From Dillenia suffruticosa (taxonomy: Eukaryota > Streptophyta > Magnoliopsida > Dilleniales > Dilleniaceae): a stretch of 64,000 nt of DNA. Shown here piece by piece: positions 11,001 to 23,240 of the stretch. The stretch's first letter is position 1. Each line of letters starts with the position of its first letter. The translations under genes and the position numbers were made by a program. The stretch spans positions 9,921,001-9,985,000 of the forward strand of contig JAVTVX010000026.1 of NCBI GenBank assembly GCA_033439265.1, in the 5' to 3' direction. The notes beneath the pieces are model-generated. The model was not told where the DNA came from. It did no database searches and was given only the letters and a program-made list of their open reading frames with translations.

Positions 11001-12343
11001 ATGCCTCCTCGAAGGAGAATGAGGAATGTGAACGAGATTCCTCCATCGGAGCACGAGGATGAGTCGCTTCGCATGCTCTTCCTCCTTCCATGCCTACGCA
11101 CCAGGCTCCTCCTACCGGGATTTCGGCTCCTCCCATTGCTGCTCTTTAGCAAGTAATGGAATGATGGAGCACTTTAGGAGCGCAGTACCAAGCTCCACAT
11201 GTGACTTCAGCTCCTCCACCGACTACTCCTTCAGTGCTGGTTGCTACTCCTAGTACCCCATTAGCACCTCCTCCTCCGATTGTCACAACAACCGATCGCC
11301 CTACTGTGGAGTTATCTAAGTTGATAAAGGAGTCAAGGCAATTAGGATGTGAGACATTCGCAGGCGCTTCTGATGCTTCAGTGGCCAAGGAATGGATTTG
11401 CCAAATCCAAGAGACCGTCTCCAATATGAGGCTGAGCGATGAGATGAAATTATGGGTGGCGGTGAAATTGTTGGATAAAGGTGTGAGAACATGGTGGGAG
11501 AATATGAAGGGAAGGGCTCCTGTTCCTCCTACTTAGACAGAATTCTTAAGACTTCGAGGAGAAATACTACACCCGATTCTATCGGGATAAAAAAAGAGAG
11601 GAATTTTTCAAATTCGCTCAAGGAAACAAGACAGTATCTGAGTACGAGACAGAACTGAGAGAGTTTGCCAATTATGTTCCGGAGTTTGTGAACTCCGAGG
11701 AGTCTCTAAGTTCAAAGTTTGAGTCGGGACTGAATTTGAATATCAGAGAGAAAATGCCCATCACCAAGGGGCATACTTTCCAAGACATTCTAGACTTGGC
11801 CTTGAGGGCCGAGAAAATGGTGATGGAGAGAAACAAAGTCAGGGAGCATCATGGGAAAGGAAAGAGGCCTAGTGGCTCTGGTCTGAGTCAAGGTTTTAAA
11901 AGAAGTCGAGGTATGAGCTGTTATAGCGGTGGATCCTTTTTGGGGTCGGTTGGCTTTCCTCTGAGCCAATCTACTTTTAGGCCTAGTACTCCCAGCAGAA
12001 CTGTTGGTATGGGAGTAAGGTTCACGTGTGGCAGAGGAGAAACTTTCCAGAATTGCAAGGGACGTCATCCGGGTCCATACAGGGAACCCAAAAGATACTA
12101 CCATTGTGGGAATGAGGGTCACATTTGGCACTCTTGTCCAGAGTTAATTGTAGAAGGGCAAGAAAGCCGACAGGTTAGAGGTCCCTCGAGTGGTTCTGGA
12201 CGAGATCCGACAATTGCACTTGCACCTTCCACTATCAGTGCTCCAAGGATGGGCACGGAAAGTAATGTTGTAGTTGCTCCCACATACCGCCCTCAACCTA
12301 GAACTCAGACCCAAATCTATGCTATAACTAATGAAGAGGCCTA
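11001..12343 (+). pseudogene. gag remnant of gypsy element 1
   Basis: Starts at ATG 11001 with a basic N-terminus (MPPRRRMRN), as in element 2's gag. A Pro-rich linker follows, then the gag core at about 11310-11830 with KESRQLGCETFAGASDAS, and a basic region with a zinc-knuckle-like stretch (HCGNEGHIWHSC) at about 12100-12137. Gag would form the particle core and bind element RNA. The frame is broken. Element 2's gag at 41.75 kb is the closest match in the window. Confidence 0.88.
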
Positions 12344-12366
12344 AGTCAATTCTGACGTAGTCACAG

Positions 12367-12481
12367 GTAATCTTTATTGAATCATAGGTTTTGAATTTGA
12401 AAATAATTATGATTTGATGATTTGTGATTATGATTTAAAGAATGTAGATGATATAATTTGGTTTATGTGTTATATTTATAG
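12367..12481 (+). other. AT-rich gag-pol spacer with intron-like borders (gypsy element 1)
   Basis: About 115 bp of AT-rich DNA between the end of gag and the pol start. It begins CAG|GTAATC and ends TTTATAG|GTATG just before ATG 12484. The borders look like a plant intron, and element 2 has a spacer with similar borders in the same place. Whether it is spliced is not known from sequence. Confidence 0.45.
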
Positions 12482-12483
12482 GT

Positions 12484-15400
12484 ATGATGAAAATTTTTGA
12501 TGTAAATGCACATGTGCTCATAGATACCGGGTCTAGTAATTCGTTTGTGAGTTCGGAGTTTGCTAGACATTCTGATAGGCCATTAGTCACACTTGATGAA
12601 GAATTGTTGGTTATCACCCCCGTGGGAGAGTACTTGATTAGGGATTCAGTATACAAGTCTTGTGAGGTGAAAATTGATGAAACAATCCTTGAAGCGGATT
12701 TGATTCCGTTGGATATGAAAGATTTCGATGCCATTCTAGGCATGGATTGGCTATATCTTCACCGAGCTTCTATAAATTGCTTCACTAAGGAAGTGGAATT
12801 CTACAGGCCAGGATGTTCCTTGCTTGTATTCACCGGTGAACGGCGAGTGTTGCCAAGTTGTGTAATTTTAGCTCTTGAAGCACGGAGATTAGTGCATAAA
12901 GGATGTGAAGCTTATTTAGCTTACATTGTTGATACCACGGTGAGAAGCCCTAGTTTGAATGATATTCCTGTGGTGAACGATTTTCTTGATGTTTTTCCTG
13001 AAGAGTTGCCTGGGTTTCCACCAAACCGGGAATTTGATTTCACCATAGATCTGATTCTCGGCACTACACCAATTTCTATTCCTCCGTATCGAATGGCACT
13101 CGCAGAGCTGAAAGAATTGAAAATTCAGCTCCAAGAGTTGTTGGAGAAAGGGTTCATCCGACCGTGCACGTCGCCATGGGGTACTCCGGTTCTATTTGTG
13201 ACGGAACCCTTCGATTATGTATTGACTACCAACAGCTCAATAAGGCAACGATCAAGAAAAAGTATCCTCTTCCAAGAATTGATGATTTGTTTGATCAACT
13301 CCAAGGTACAAGTATTTTTTCAAAAATCGACTTGAGATCTGGTTATCATCAGTTGAAGATCAAGGGTGGTGATGTTCACAAGACCGCGTTTAGAACGCGG
13401 TATGGACACTACGAATTCCTAATAATGCCATTTGAGTTGACGAATGCTCCCGCGGCCTTCATGGATCTCATAATCGAGTGTTCCATCCCTATCTTGATAA
13501 ATTTGTCATAGTCTTCATTGACGACATTTTGGTGTATTCCAAAAGTGATGAAGAGCATTCCGAACATCTCCGACTCATTTTGCAAACTCTTAGGGAGAAA
13601 GAGTTGTATGTCAAGTTCTCAAAATGCGAGTTTTGGCTAAGAAAGATTGGATTTTTGAGACATGTGGTTTCTAGCGACGGGATTTTTGTGGATCCAAAGA
13701 AGGTGGAAGTCATTCTGAAGTTGGAGTAGCCTAAAAATATCACCGAGGTGTGAAGTTTTCTCGGATTTGCAGGGTATTATCGAAGATTCGTAGAAAGATT
13801 CTCGAAAATAGTAGCTCCGATGACCAATTTGACTAGGAAAGGAGTCAAGTTCGAATGGGAAGAGAAGTGTGAGGATAGTTTTTAAGAGTTTAAGCAAAGG
13901 TTGACCTCCGCCCCTATCCTTGCTCTCCCTACTAGTGGCGGTGGTGATTATGTGGTATACAGTGATGCTGGCAAGCAAGGATTAGGGTGTGTGCTGATGC
14001 AAGGTGATAAGGTGATTGCTTACGCTTCTCGCCAACTAAAGAAGCATGAAGCAAATTACCCTACTCATGATTTAGAGCTAGCTGCCATTGTGTTTGTCTT
14101 AAAGATTTGGCAACATTATTTGTATGGGGTTACTTGCAAGGTCTTTACCGACCATAAGAGTCTCAAATACTTACTCACTCAGAAGGAGCTCAATCTGAGA
14201 CAAAGAATGTGGTTAGAGCTGATCAAAGACTATGACTTAGTAATTAACTACCACCCTGGGAAGGCGAATGTTGTAGCTGATGCTTTAAACCGTAAATCCT
14301 CATCTATGACATTCCAAGGGAGTTCATACCTCTCTTGTTTAGTTGGACTCCGAGCACTCGGAGTTGAGTTGGCTAAGGATGATCAAGGTGCTTTATTAGG
14401 TAAGTTTGTGGTCAGACCCACGTTGTTGGATCGCATTCGGGAGGTTCAGGCTACCGATGATGAATTGAAGGGCATTGTTGAGAAAATTCAAAAAGGGGAA
14501 GGTGGTGAATTCCAAATTCGGGATAATGGAATTATAGTGTATGGGAAATGCACATGTATTCTGAAAAATGAAGATCTTTGGAGGGCCATACTTGAAGAGG
14601 CGCATTTTTCGGCCTATGCTATGCATCCGGGGAGTACCAAAATGTACCGAACCATCAAAGAATCATATTGGTGGTCTAAGATGAAGAGAGAGATAGCTGA
14701 ATTTGTGGTGAGGTGTCTAGTATGCCAGCAGATCAAGGCTGAACATCAGAAACCGGCAGGAACACTTCAACCATTACCAGTTCTCGAATGGAAATAAGAA
14801 CATATCACTATAGATTTTATAGTAGGATTGTCACGTACTCCGAGCCGTCACGATGCCATATGGGTGATTGTAGACCGTCTCACCAAATCGGCTCACTTCT
14901 TGCCAATTCAGAACACCTATTCCTTGGAAAGATTAGCAAAGTTGTACATTGATGAGATCGTAAGGCTTCACAGAGTACCGGTATCTATTGTATCGGACCG
15001 TGATTCTCGATTCACTTCTAGATTTTGACCAAAGTTGCAAGAGTCCTTAGGGACTAAGTTGAAATTCAGCACTGCCTTCCATCCCCAAACCAATGGACAA
15101 TCGGAGCGCACCATCTAAATATTGGAAGATATGCTTAGGGCATGTGTTATGGAATTTCAATGTAGTTGGGATAGACACCTTTCCGTTGGTTGAATTTGCC
15201 TATAACAACAGTTACCAAGCTAGTATAGGGATGCCCCCTATGAAGCCCTTTATGGAAGGAAGTGTCGTACTCTCTTGTGTTGGGACGAAGTTGGAGAGAG
15301 AAAGATTGAAAGTATAGAAATGATCGAGGCCACTAAAGAGAAAGTGAAGCTGATTCGAGAAAGGATGAAGGCAGCTCAAGATCGATAAAAGAGCTATACC

Positions 15401-15838
15401 GACAAGAGAAGAGGGCCTTTGGAATTTGAAAAAAGAGATATGGTGTTTTTGAAGATATCTCTATGGAAGGGCGTAATCCGTTTTCAGAAACAGGGAAAGC
15501 TAAATCCTCGTTATATTGGCCCCTTCGGAATTCTTGAAAGGATTGGACAAGTGGCGTATCGGCTAGAATAACCGCCGGAGTTACAGAGGATCCATGACGT
15601 TTTTCACGTTTCCATGTTGAAGAAGTATTTACCGGATCCCTTACACACAATGGAAGCACCTCCAGTGGAATTGAATGAGAATTTGAGTTTCAAGGTACAA
15701 CCGGTGAAGATCATTGAAAGACAAATCAAGCAGTTGAGGAATAAGTAGATTCCTATGGTTAAGGTGCTATGGAGAAATAATCAAGTCAAAAAACAGACTT
15801 GGGAAACCGAAGAATTAATGCGGAAGCAACAACTGTAA
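12484..15838 (+). pseudogene. pol remnant of gypsy element 1 (PR-RT-RH-INT-chromodomain-like)
   Basis: Parts in order: aspartic protease at about 12500-12800 (LIDTGSSNSF), reverse transcriptase at about 13010-13760 ([13 protein letters not shown] and the [15 protein letters not shown] catalytic strand), RNase H at about 13900-14290 ([31 protein letters not shown]), integrase zinc finger and core at about 14560-15110 ([20 protein letters not shown]), and a chromodomain-like C-terminus ending at 15838. The order RT-RH before INT marks Ty3/gypsy. The reading frame is broken many times, so no enzyme is expected. Confidence 0.93.
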
Positions 15839-15903
15839 CTCTTTGATGTATAATTGTATTTTGGAATTTTGGGGATGAAATTTGTTTTTAGGGGTTTAAG
15901 AGT

Positions 15904-18272
15904 TGTGGCACTACTGAAAAAAAAAAGTCAAAAGTCACTTTCCCAATTTCCTTTTCCCTCATTTCTCTCCCGTCACTCTCTTTCATCTCTCGCCCTCAAT
16001 CTCTCCCTCTCTGTTTCTCTCATTCTCTCTCTCTCTCCCATTCTCTCTCTCTCTGTTTCACACTCTCTGCCTCCCTCTCTGTCGCTGTCCACCACCGTAC
16101 GCCACCACTGCATGTCTCTCTCTCTCTCTCTAATTCCTCTCTTGCAAGATAGAACTCCTCCCCCATTCTCTCGCTCGCGCGTGATAAAGTCCTTTCGTTC
16201 TCTGCCTCGCTCGTGTGGTGCTCTGTGCTAGCATTGCTCTTTGGTAACCCGTCCTAAATCAACGCTCATTAGACATCTGTGAGCCCTAGGCCGATTGCGA
16301 TTCCTTCCCTGCACAGGAAAGGGATGACTACAGATCTTTGTTCTAGGGTTTTGATTTCCATAGTGAGTAAGTTTAATTACTGAACTTTACTTTGAATTGG
16401 AAACATTACAGGTCCTGGGATGAATTGAATGGCGCACGAATGCTATAGGACTGCAAATTGTGAAACCCTAGGTGAGAGAAATTTTAGTTGTTTCAAAAAT
16501 TGAATGAGTTTAGTCTGAATTTAGAATGAGAGCCTCGTATATGTTATGAAAATGTGGGGAAATTGAAGAGAAAGCATTTTCCTAAAATTTGATATGTGAT
16601 TTCTAGGGTTACGTCTAAATTCTACACGAATTTGAGCTAAATTATATGAAAGAAACATGTTAGATGAAATTAGAAACTTATTGGGTTGATTAGAATAGTT
16701 TTCCTTGGAGTTCGAATTGAAATTGTGAATTATTGGTTTATTTTGACCTTTTGGAGACTTAAAAGGAGTTATTTTGGAAAAACTTGTGGAAATAGAGAGT
16801 GAATACCCTCCCTAGAGGTGAGTGGATGGTTCATTATGTTATAAATGAGCAAAATGAGTTTAAAATTATTTTATAAATGATTTTGTAAGATTTTTACATA
16901 TTTTATATAAATTGTTTTGTGATTGTGGGATGTCCGGACTGAATTGTGAAGCATGAATGCATCCATTGTATTTATAAATGCATATGTGCCATATGTGATT
17001 TGTTATTACTCTATAAATTGCTATGACATGAAATTGATGATTGTTTGCTAGAAATTATGGCACATGACTTGAGAAATGACATGTTTGACAAATGCATGGT
17101 ATTAGTAGTTAATGGCTATAATCATTCCCTCCACGGAGCGACCCGACGGGGTGGCGTGGTTGGGGTTTCATTGCGAGAGAGGTATACGCGGTCTCTTCTC
17201 TGCCACGTCGGACTATCCGGATTGTACCCCGGGGAGGTCCGAGCCAATGCCAGGGAAGGGGTAGTGTTTGGAATACTGAACTAGAAATTCCCTTGGCGGA
17301 CTTCCGTCTTGGTTTGGCCAAACATAGGAAGGAAGTGATTTCGATTGGACTCTTGTGATTTTCTAAAAGAATACTTGATGTAGATGCATACTTTGCGAAT
17401 TATCTGATTAATTGAAAATGTTTCGATATATATGAAGTATTGTTTGAGATATGTTTTGACCTTCCCACATTCACCTCTCATTTATCACACAATTATACCA
17501 TTGCACTCCACTCACTGAGTATTCCCCAATACTCACTCCTCTTTTCACATATTACAGAGGACACTTAGTGCAGAGACTGCACGAGGATTGAAGCTTGTGA
17601 ATGATTTTTGCTGTTTTGTGTAAGTATTACAGTGATGCAGTGTTATTTTAGTTGATTTGGAAATCTATGGAAGGGAAGACTTGTATAATTTTTTTGGTAT
17701 GGATTAAATCAATACTTGTTTCATATATGGGAGCAAGTATTGATGAAATTCTTACAGAGTTTGTGATGGAATTCGTATGAAACTTGTTCATTTTCTCTTA
17801 ACTCTCATCTGGGACATTTGGATTGAAATTCTGAGTTTCGATACTTTCTTTTGGATTTGTGAAGTTCTGTACATCTCATACCGCTTGGATTTTATTGACG
17901 CTAGCTCGCTCCTTCATGCGAGTGTTAGTAAAATCCTACGATTATGATTTGTGATTTATTTTGTTTTTAATGCTTTAATTGTGTCGAGAATTCTGGAACG
18001 GCTGGAATGGCCAGTTTTGCATGCGTGCATGTATAGGAACCCCCACCCCATTTGTGTGTTGACGCATGCTAGTGTGTGTAGGGATTGACTAGATGGGTCC
18101 TTTACATATGTATTGTTATATGATTTTCCTATTTCTGATGGAGTTGTGTATTAGATGAGTTACTGAATTGATTTGTACCCTTGCGGAGTCCCGATATATA
18201 AGGAGGTTCTGCCCGTGTATCGAGACAACGCGGCGGCTGTTGCGTGGTCGATCCGAGGATCGGGGCGTGACA
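15904..18272 (+). repeat. 3' LTR of gypsy element 1
   Basis: 2369 bp, from TGTGGCACTACTG to GGGGCGTGACA, preceded by TTTTTAGGGGTTTAAGAG, a weak purine-rich tract. It is 95 bp longer than the 5' LTR, mainly because of extra sequence at about 17226-17331 (ACCCCGGGGAGGTCC...). The 3' flank repeats the target site AAAGT. Confidence 0.93.
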
Positions 18273-18277
18273 AAAGT
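18273..18277 (+). repeat. Target-site duplication AAAGT, right of gypsy element 1
   Basis: Exact copy of 8468-8472, directly after the terminal CA of the 3' LTR. Confidence 0.9.
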
Positions 18278-18499
18278 GTTATGCACGAACATACATATAT
18301 GGAGAGGAAGTTCAAAGGCTAAATCAAAGTGAGATTCAAATGCTTTGTAATTAGTGGAATAATAATAATTAATTTTTTTAAAAAATTATTTTTAAATTGT
18401 AAAATTATATATATTATTCAAATTTTACTTGAATTAAAATTATTATACAAAAAAACTTTTAAGAATATCCTAACCATGAATTTGTGGAAGTGGGTGTCT

Positions 18500-18531
<32 letters not shown>

Positions 18532-20590
18532 GTATCAACATTGGAGTCAAAATACTGGGGCGTCTTTCGTGTTTTCATGAAGTATTAAACATGAAATATT
18601 AAAGGAAAAGATGTTATTGATTCTCCATAAAATTTATCCAATAATATACTAACTCTTTTTTTAATTTAATTTTCACCTATTGTATATAAGAATCTTTGAA
18701 TTGACATTTAATTACTAAAATTTGTTAAATAATTTACATTTTTGTAATTTACTAAACTTTAAAATTAATATAATAAATTTTTGTTAGAATTCAATCATAA
18801 CAACTTCACTTGCTTGAAAAGAACTTCACTTGCTTGAAAAGGTTGTGTTTGGTGGTGATATATAGAGTTCTTCACTTGGTCTAACAAGAAAGAAAATTGG
18901 GTAGACATAATTAGTCAAAACACAGAGGAAAGAAAATTGGATAGAATATATATATATATATATATATATAGCAATTTAATTGATTTTAGAATTTTGTGTT
19001 GTACATAAATAAATAAATGGAGTTTTATTAAATATTATAATATCAATTAAATTTATATTTTATTTTTCACCGTCCATCCTTTCTTTCTTTTTCTTTCTTT
19101 CCGACAAAAAAAAAAAACTAAAATTAATCTCCCACTCTCAAAATCTTCACATCCCTTTTTACTCCCAAAATCTTCACATCTTTTTTTCATGCCAAATAAA
19201 AAACTTAAAGAAGCTCATTTCCTAATTTTTCATAACTTCAATCTTCAATCTTCTTAATCACCTCTTTCAACTCTCTCACACAACAATCTTTCAATCTTTC
19301 AATCAATCAAATCTTTCATCCAATCAATTCAACCAACAAAACTTCATAAAACATTAACATTAATTCTTCTTCATATTTAATCTTAATCATAATATATAAT
19401 ATAAGATAATCAATTACATATTATAATAAACAAACAAACTACTTTTTATTATTATTAGAATTTTCTTTATATTAGGTATCAAATTATTATTATTTTTGAT
19501 TAAAAAAAATAAGTTATTTACGAGGCCATTCTAATTCTAAAAAAATAAGAAAAAAAGATTATAAAATATTTTATAGACATGGAGAAAAAATGAGAAAAAA
19601 AAGATTTTATTGTAATGTTAAAAATTTTTTTATGTAAAAAAAATGATTATTAAGATAAAGAAAAAGATTTTTTTTAAAAAAAAACTTACAAACCCATTTT
19701 TCTAAAATTTCCTGAAAATAAAAATTTATTAAAAAATATATTTATTTTTTAATATTCAACTTTCTATCCCTTTTTCTTTTTTTTTTATTTTATCTTCCTC
19801 AAAACATCTCTCCCCCAAATCTTCACATCCCTCTCTATCTCTTTCTCTATCTCCGACTATTTTCATTTTTTAAGTAAAAATTCTCTCTTCTGAGTCTTCT
19901 CATCAGTCACCTCTAGTCACCTCTCTGTCTTTCAATATCCCTCTCATGAAATTCTCCTCTCTCTCTTCTCAGTCTTGTCATCGGCCGTCTTTCAATCTTC
20001 CTCTCACGAAATCCTTTAATCAATTCAAAATTTAAAAATTTAAAATTTATTAAAAAATAATTACAAATCACAAATCAAGCTTTTCCCCAAATTTTTAATG
20101 CCAAAAAACATTTTATCCAAACTTTTCATTTTTACTCAACTTACCTGTCTTTCTATTCATAAAACAATCACTAAATTAAATTAAATTAAATCTATATTTA
20201 TGTTAGCAAAATTTATTCTAGTTAGTTAATTAAGAGAGGTATTAAATTAAATGACATAATTATAAATTATAAAAATTACTATAAAGCTACTGGACATTAA
20301 TTTTGTCGTGAGCCTGAGTGGGTTATACTGCTAAATTCTTTATTCAATATTAATATTATTAAATGATATTGTTCTCGAAAACCTTTTCTTCTCTCTTTTA
20401 AAATATATTTCTTGTAAAATATATTTTTTACTGGGCTATATTAATTATTAAGTTAGGGAATATATTATTAATTTAAATTAATAATATTATTAATTAACAA
20501 TTGAATTGATATTCAATTATTAATTTATATAATAGTGTTATGATATATCATAATATATTATTATAATATATTATACTTTTTTTGATGAAT
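18278..20590. other. AT-rich spacer, no gene seen
   Basis: Holds an (AT)n run at about 18500-18527, a second TA run at about 18948-18970, and the diverged partner copies of repeats also seen at 7.0-7.8 kb. A CT/A-rich tract of TCTTCACATC and TCAATCTTTCA-type words fills 19080-19330. No coding similarity was found. Confidence 0.55.
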
Positions 20591-20599
20591 TTTTTAAAA

Positions 20600-20960
20600 A
20601 CTTGAAAGCATTTTTTTTATGAATTTTCTTTAAAAAAATTGGAGAAGAAGATGAATTTTATCGAATGAATTTTCTTAAAGAAAGAGCAAACAAGAGAAGA
20701 GCACATTTTCTTAAGAAGTGCTTTAAGAAGGAAGGAAGCAATGAATTTTCTTAAAAACAAGAGAAGGAAGAGCACATCGAATTCGGGAGAAGAGCCCACC
20801 GAATTGCTTTAGAAGCACATTTTTTATGAATTTTCTTTTAAAAAAAAGGACATCGAATCCATCGAATCCATCGAACCAACCCAGGAGAAGAGCATATTGA
20901 ATCCCTTTGGAAGCATATTTGAAGAGCAATTTTTGATGAATTTTCTTAAATAAAGGAGAA
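20600..20960. repeat. Degenerate tandem repeat around GAATTTTCTTAAA
   Basis: The word GAATTTTCTT(T/A)AA recurs near 20619, 20667, 20741, 20827 and 20937, separated by purine-rich stretches (GGAGAAGAGCACAT). It looks like an old tandem array with units of roughly 50-110 bp. It abuts GC island B. Confidence 0.55.
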
Positions 20961-20964
20961 AACC

Positions 20965-21150
20965 ATGTGTTGCTATGCACAGGCTCCGCGCGGGTGCCAA
21001 CAAGGGCGCTTGCCACGCGCATGCCCGGGCTCCCGCAAGGCATGTGTGGCATGTGCCACGCGCCCGGGAGCCAGCGCGTTCGGGCCCCCGCTATGGCATG
21101 TACGGGCACCCGTGTAATCGCTTGCTTGCGCACTTGGATGCAGTGCGGTT
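20965..21150. repeat. GC-rich island B
   Basis: About 185 bp of CpG-rich sequence with GCATG, GGGTGCC and CCCGGGAGCC words, abruptly set in AT-rich DNA. It is of the same type as island A. It is followed by a TTTTG/TTTTGTG run at about 21168-21200. Confidence 0.7.
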
Positions 21151-23240
21151 CTAGGCTACGAGTGTGTTTGTTTTGTTTTGTTTTGTGTTTTGTGTTTTGT
21201 GTGGGAATTTAAATTATTAATATTATTAATTTAATTAATATGATTTGAATTTATTATTTTAATTTAAGTTGTTAATATTTTTAATTTAAATAATGTAACA
21301 ATATTATATAATTTTATATAAATTAAAAAAAACAGCTAATAATATTAATATTAATTTATTTTAATTCACACTTATTTTACATTTTCAAATATTTAAATAA
21401 AAACACAAAAAAAGATTTCTCATCCCAAAAATAATTTTCTATTTACTACCAAATTAATCAAATTTCCCGCCTTCCCTTTCTTTACCAATTTAAAAACACA
21501 GCAAAAACATTTTCTTATTTATTTTATTTTATTTTTTTCAATACAAATTTGTGCAAATGATTTATATTTAATATGACGTCGGTATTTCAATTTATACTAG
21601 ATATTCAATTTAATAGCTATATTTTAAACACACCTACACTATAAACACACCCTAAACACACGGTCATGTATTCTAATTTTTTGAACATGTTTGGCATCTT
21701 TTATTCATAGATTTATATAATGGTAGATATAATGGTAGATGACTTCTTGCTAAGTTTCATAGCAAAAAACCAAATATAAAGTACTATATTAATTAATTTT
21801 AAACATCTCAAATGTAAAATGAAATCTATAATTAAATTTAAACATGTCAATTATAAAAATATTAGTGGTTGAGATCTAGTTCGAGTTGGTGGTGATGTAG
21901 AGAAGTTGTGTACGGTAAAAATATTATGAGAAATAAAATTTTGAATCACTATAATATTTAATATAGTTTAAAAACTATAATACTATATTATATAAATTAA
22001 TATAAATCCGTAATTTCATATCATTTTATTATTTAAATTAATAATATTAATAAGTTTATTATCTTGTTATTTTTAATTAATCTAATAGAAGTATAAAGAG
22101 GAGTGTGGTGGTGGTGGTGTGGTGGTAAGTGTGGCAGTAAGTGTGGTAACTAATGTAGAAGTTAGTAGTTTAATATTAATAAGTTATTGTCTTGTTATTT
22201 TTAATTACTCTTTGTTATTTTTAATTACTCTAATAAAAGTATAAAGGTTATGGCAAAGAAGGGAACGTGGTGGTGTGGTGGTAAGTGTGGTGTAACCAAA
22301 TGCAAGTAGTTTGTAAGTAAAAGTATAAATTTTTTTTAAAGGATTAAGAAATGAAAAAAGGGTGGCAAAATTGCCCATTTTTAAAAATATGTTTGTAAAA
22401 ATGATATTGAAAAATTCTTTAAACTTTCTCCATTTTTTCTAGCGCCATTTAAACCTCTTTGTAAAAATTTAATGCAAAGTTTTTTCAAATATCAAAATAC
22501 TATTTTTAATTCTTTATTTTCATTCAACACTTCTCATTTTCCTACGATATTTTTGTAATTTGTTTTTACTAAAAAAAAATCCCTATCAAATAAATTAATT
22601 AATGTTTATAATATTTTTGTAATTTGTTTTTAGTCAAAAAAAGCATGATGGAACATTACTAAGCTGATAAAAAAAGAGTAATTTTTTCAAAACATATATC
22701 AATTTGATTTAACACAACAATATCCCATAACATAACATATGTTATATGTTATGTTGTTATGTTAATTTATTCGTTAACAGTTAACATATTAATGTTATGT
22801 TTGTTGTAAGGTATTTTTTAAGAAATGTTTCTTAACACAAATTCATGCTAAATTCATGCTAAATAGATTAATAAAGCTCAAATTCATAGAAAAGTAAGGG
22901 TTTAGTTATTAATAAAGTTAATAATATGAATTTATATTTGTAACAATGTGTTAATATAATATATTTAAATATAATATAATAATATATTTGATTAACGATT
23001 ATTATAATAATTTATAATTAAAAATAGTGTTTATTCAAAACTTTGAACTCCGTTCTCTGCGGAGGCAGCTAATGTCATTTCGATAACATCTAGTTAGTCG
23101 GCGTGTTTGAGTTCACCGAACCATATTTCACAATACCATCAAAATCAAAAAACTACAAACTCACTTCTTCCTTTTATCAAAACCAAAATATCACACAAGT
23201 CAAAATCAAAACTTCCTTCCATCAAAACCAAAAAATCACA
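21151..23240. other. AT-rich spacer, no gene seen
   Basis: Holds a GTGGTGGTGTGG run at about 22105-22145 and again at 22268-22290, within a locally duplicated block containing TTGTTATTTTTAATTACTC. An A/T-rich inverted repeat lies at about 22725-22770 (CATAACATATGTTATATGTT). No coding similarity was found. Confidence 0.55.

Larger units (their letters stand above)
8473..18272 (+). mobile_element. Gypsy element 1: full-length, broken Ty3/gypsy chromovirus (Tekay/Del-like)
   Basis: A 9.8-kb LTR retrotransposon with both LTRs (TG...CA), a primer site for initiator tRNA-Met, gag, and pol in the order protease, reverse transcriptase, RNase H, integrase, ending in a chromodomain-like tail. That order and the long LTRs of about 2.3 kb fit the Tekay/Del clade. 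It is a fossil: the coding part has on the order of ten or more breaks. By eye the LTRs differ at about 9 sites in the last 104 bp and 3 in another 85-bp sample, so it is older than element 2. It inserted into AT-rich DNA in the plus orientation. Confidence 0.95.
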
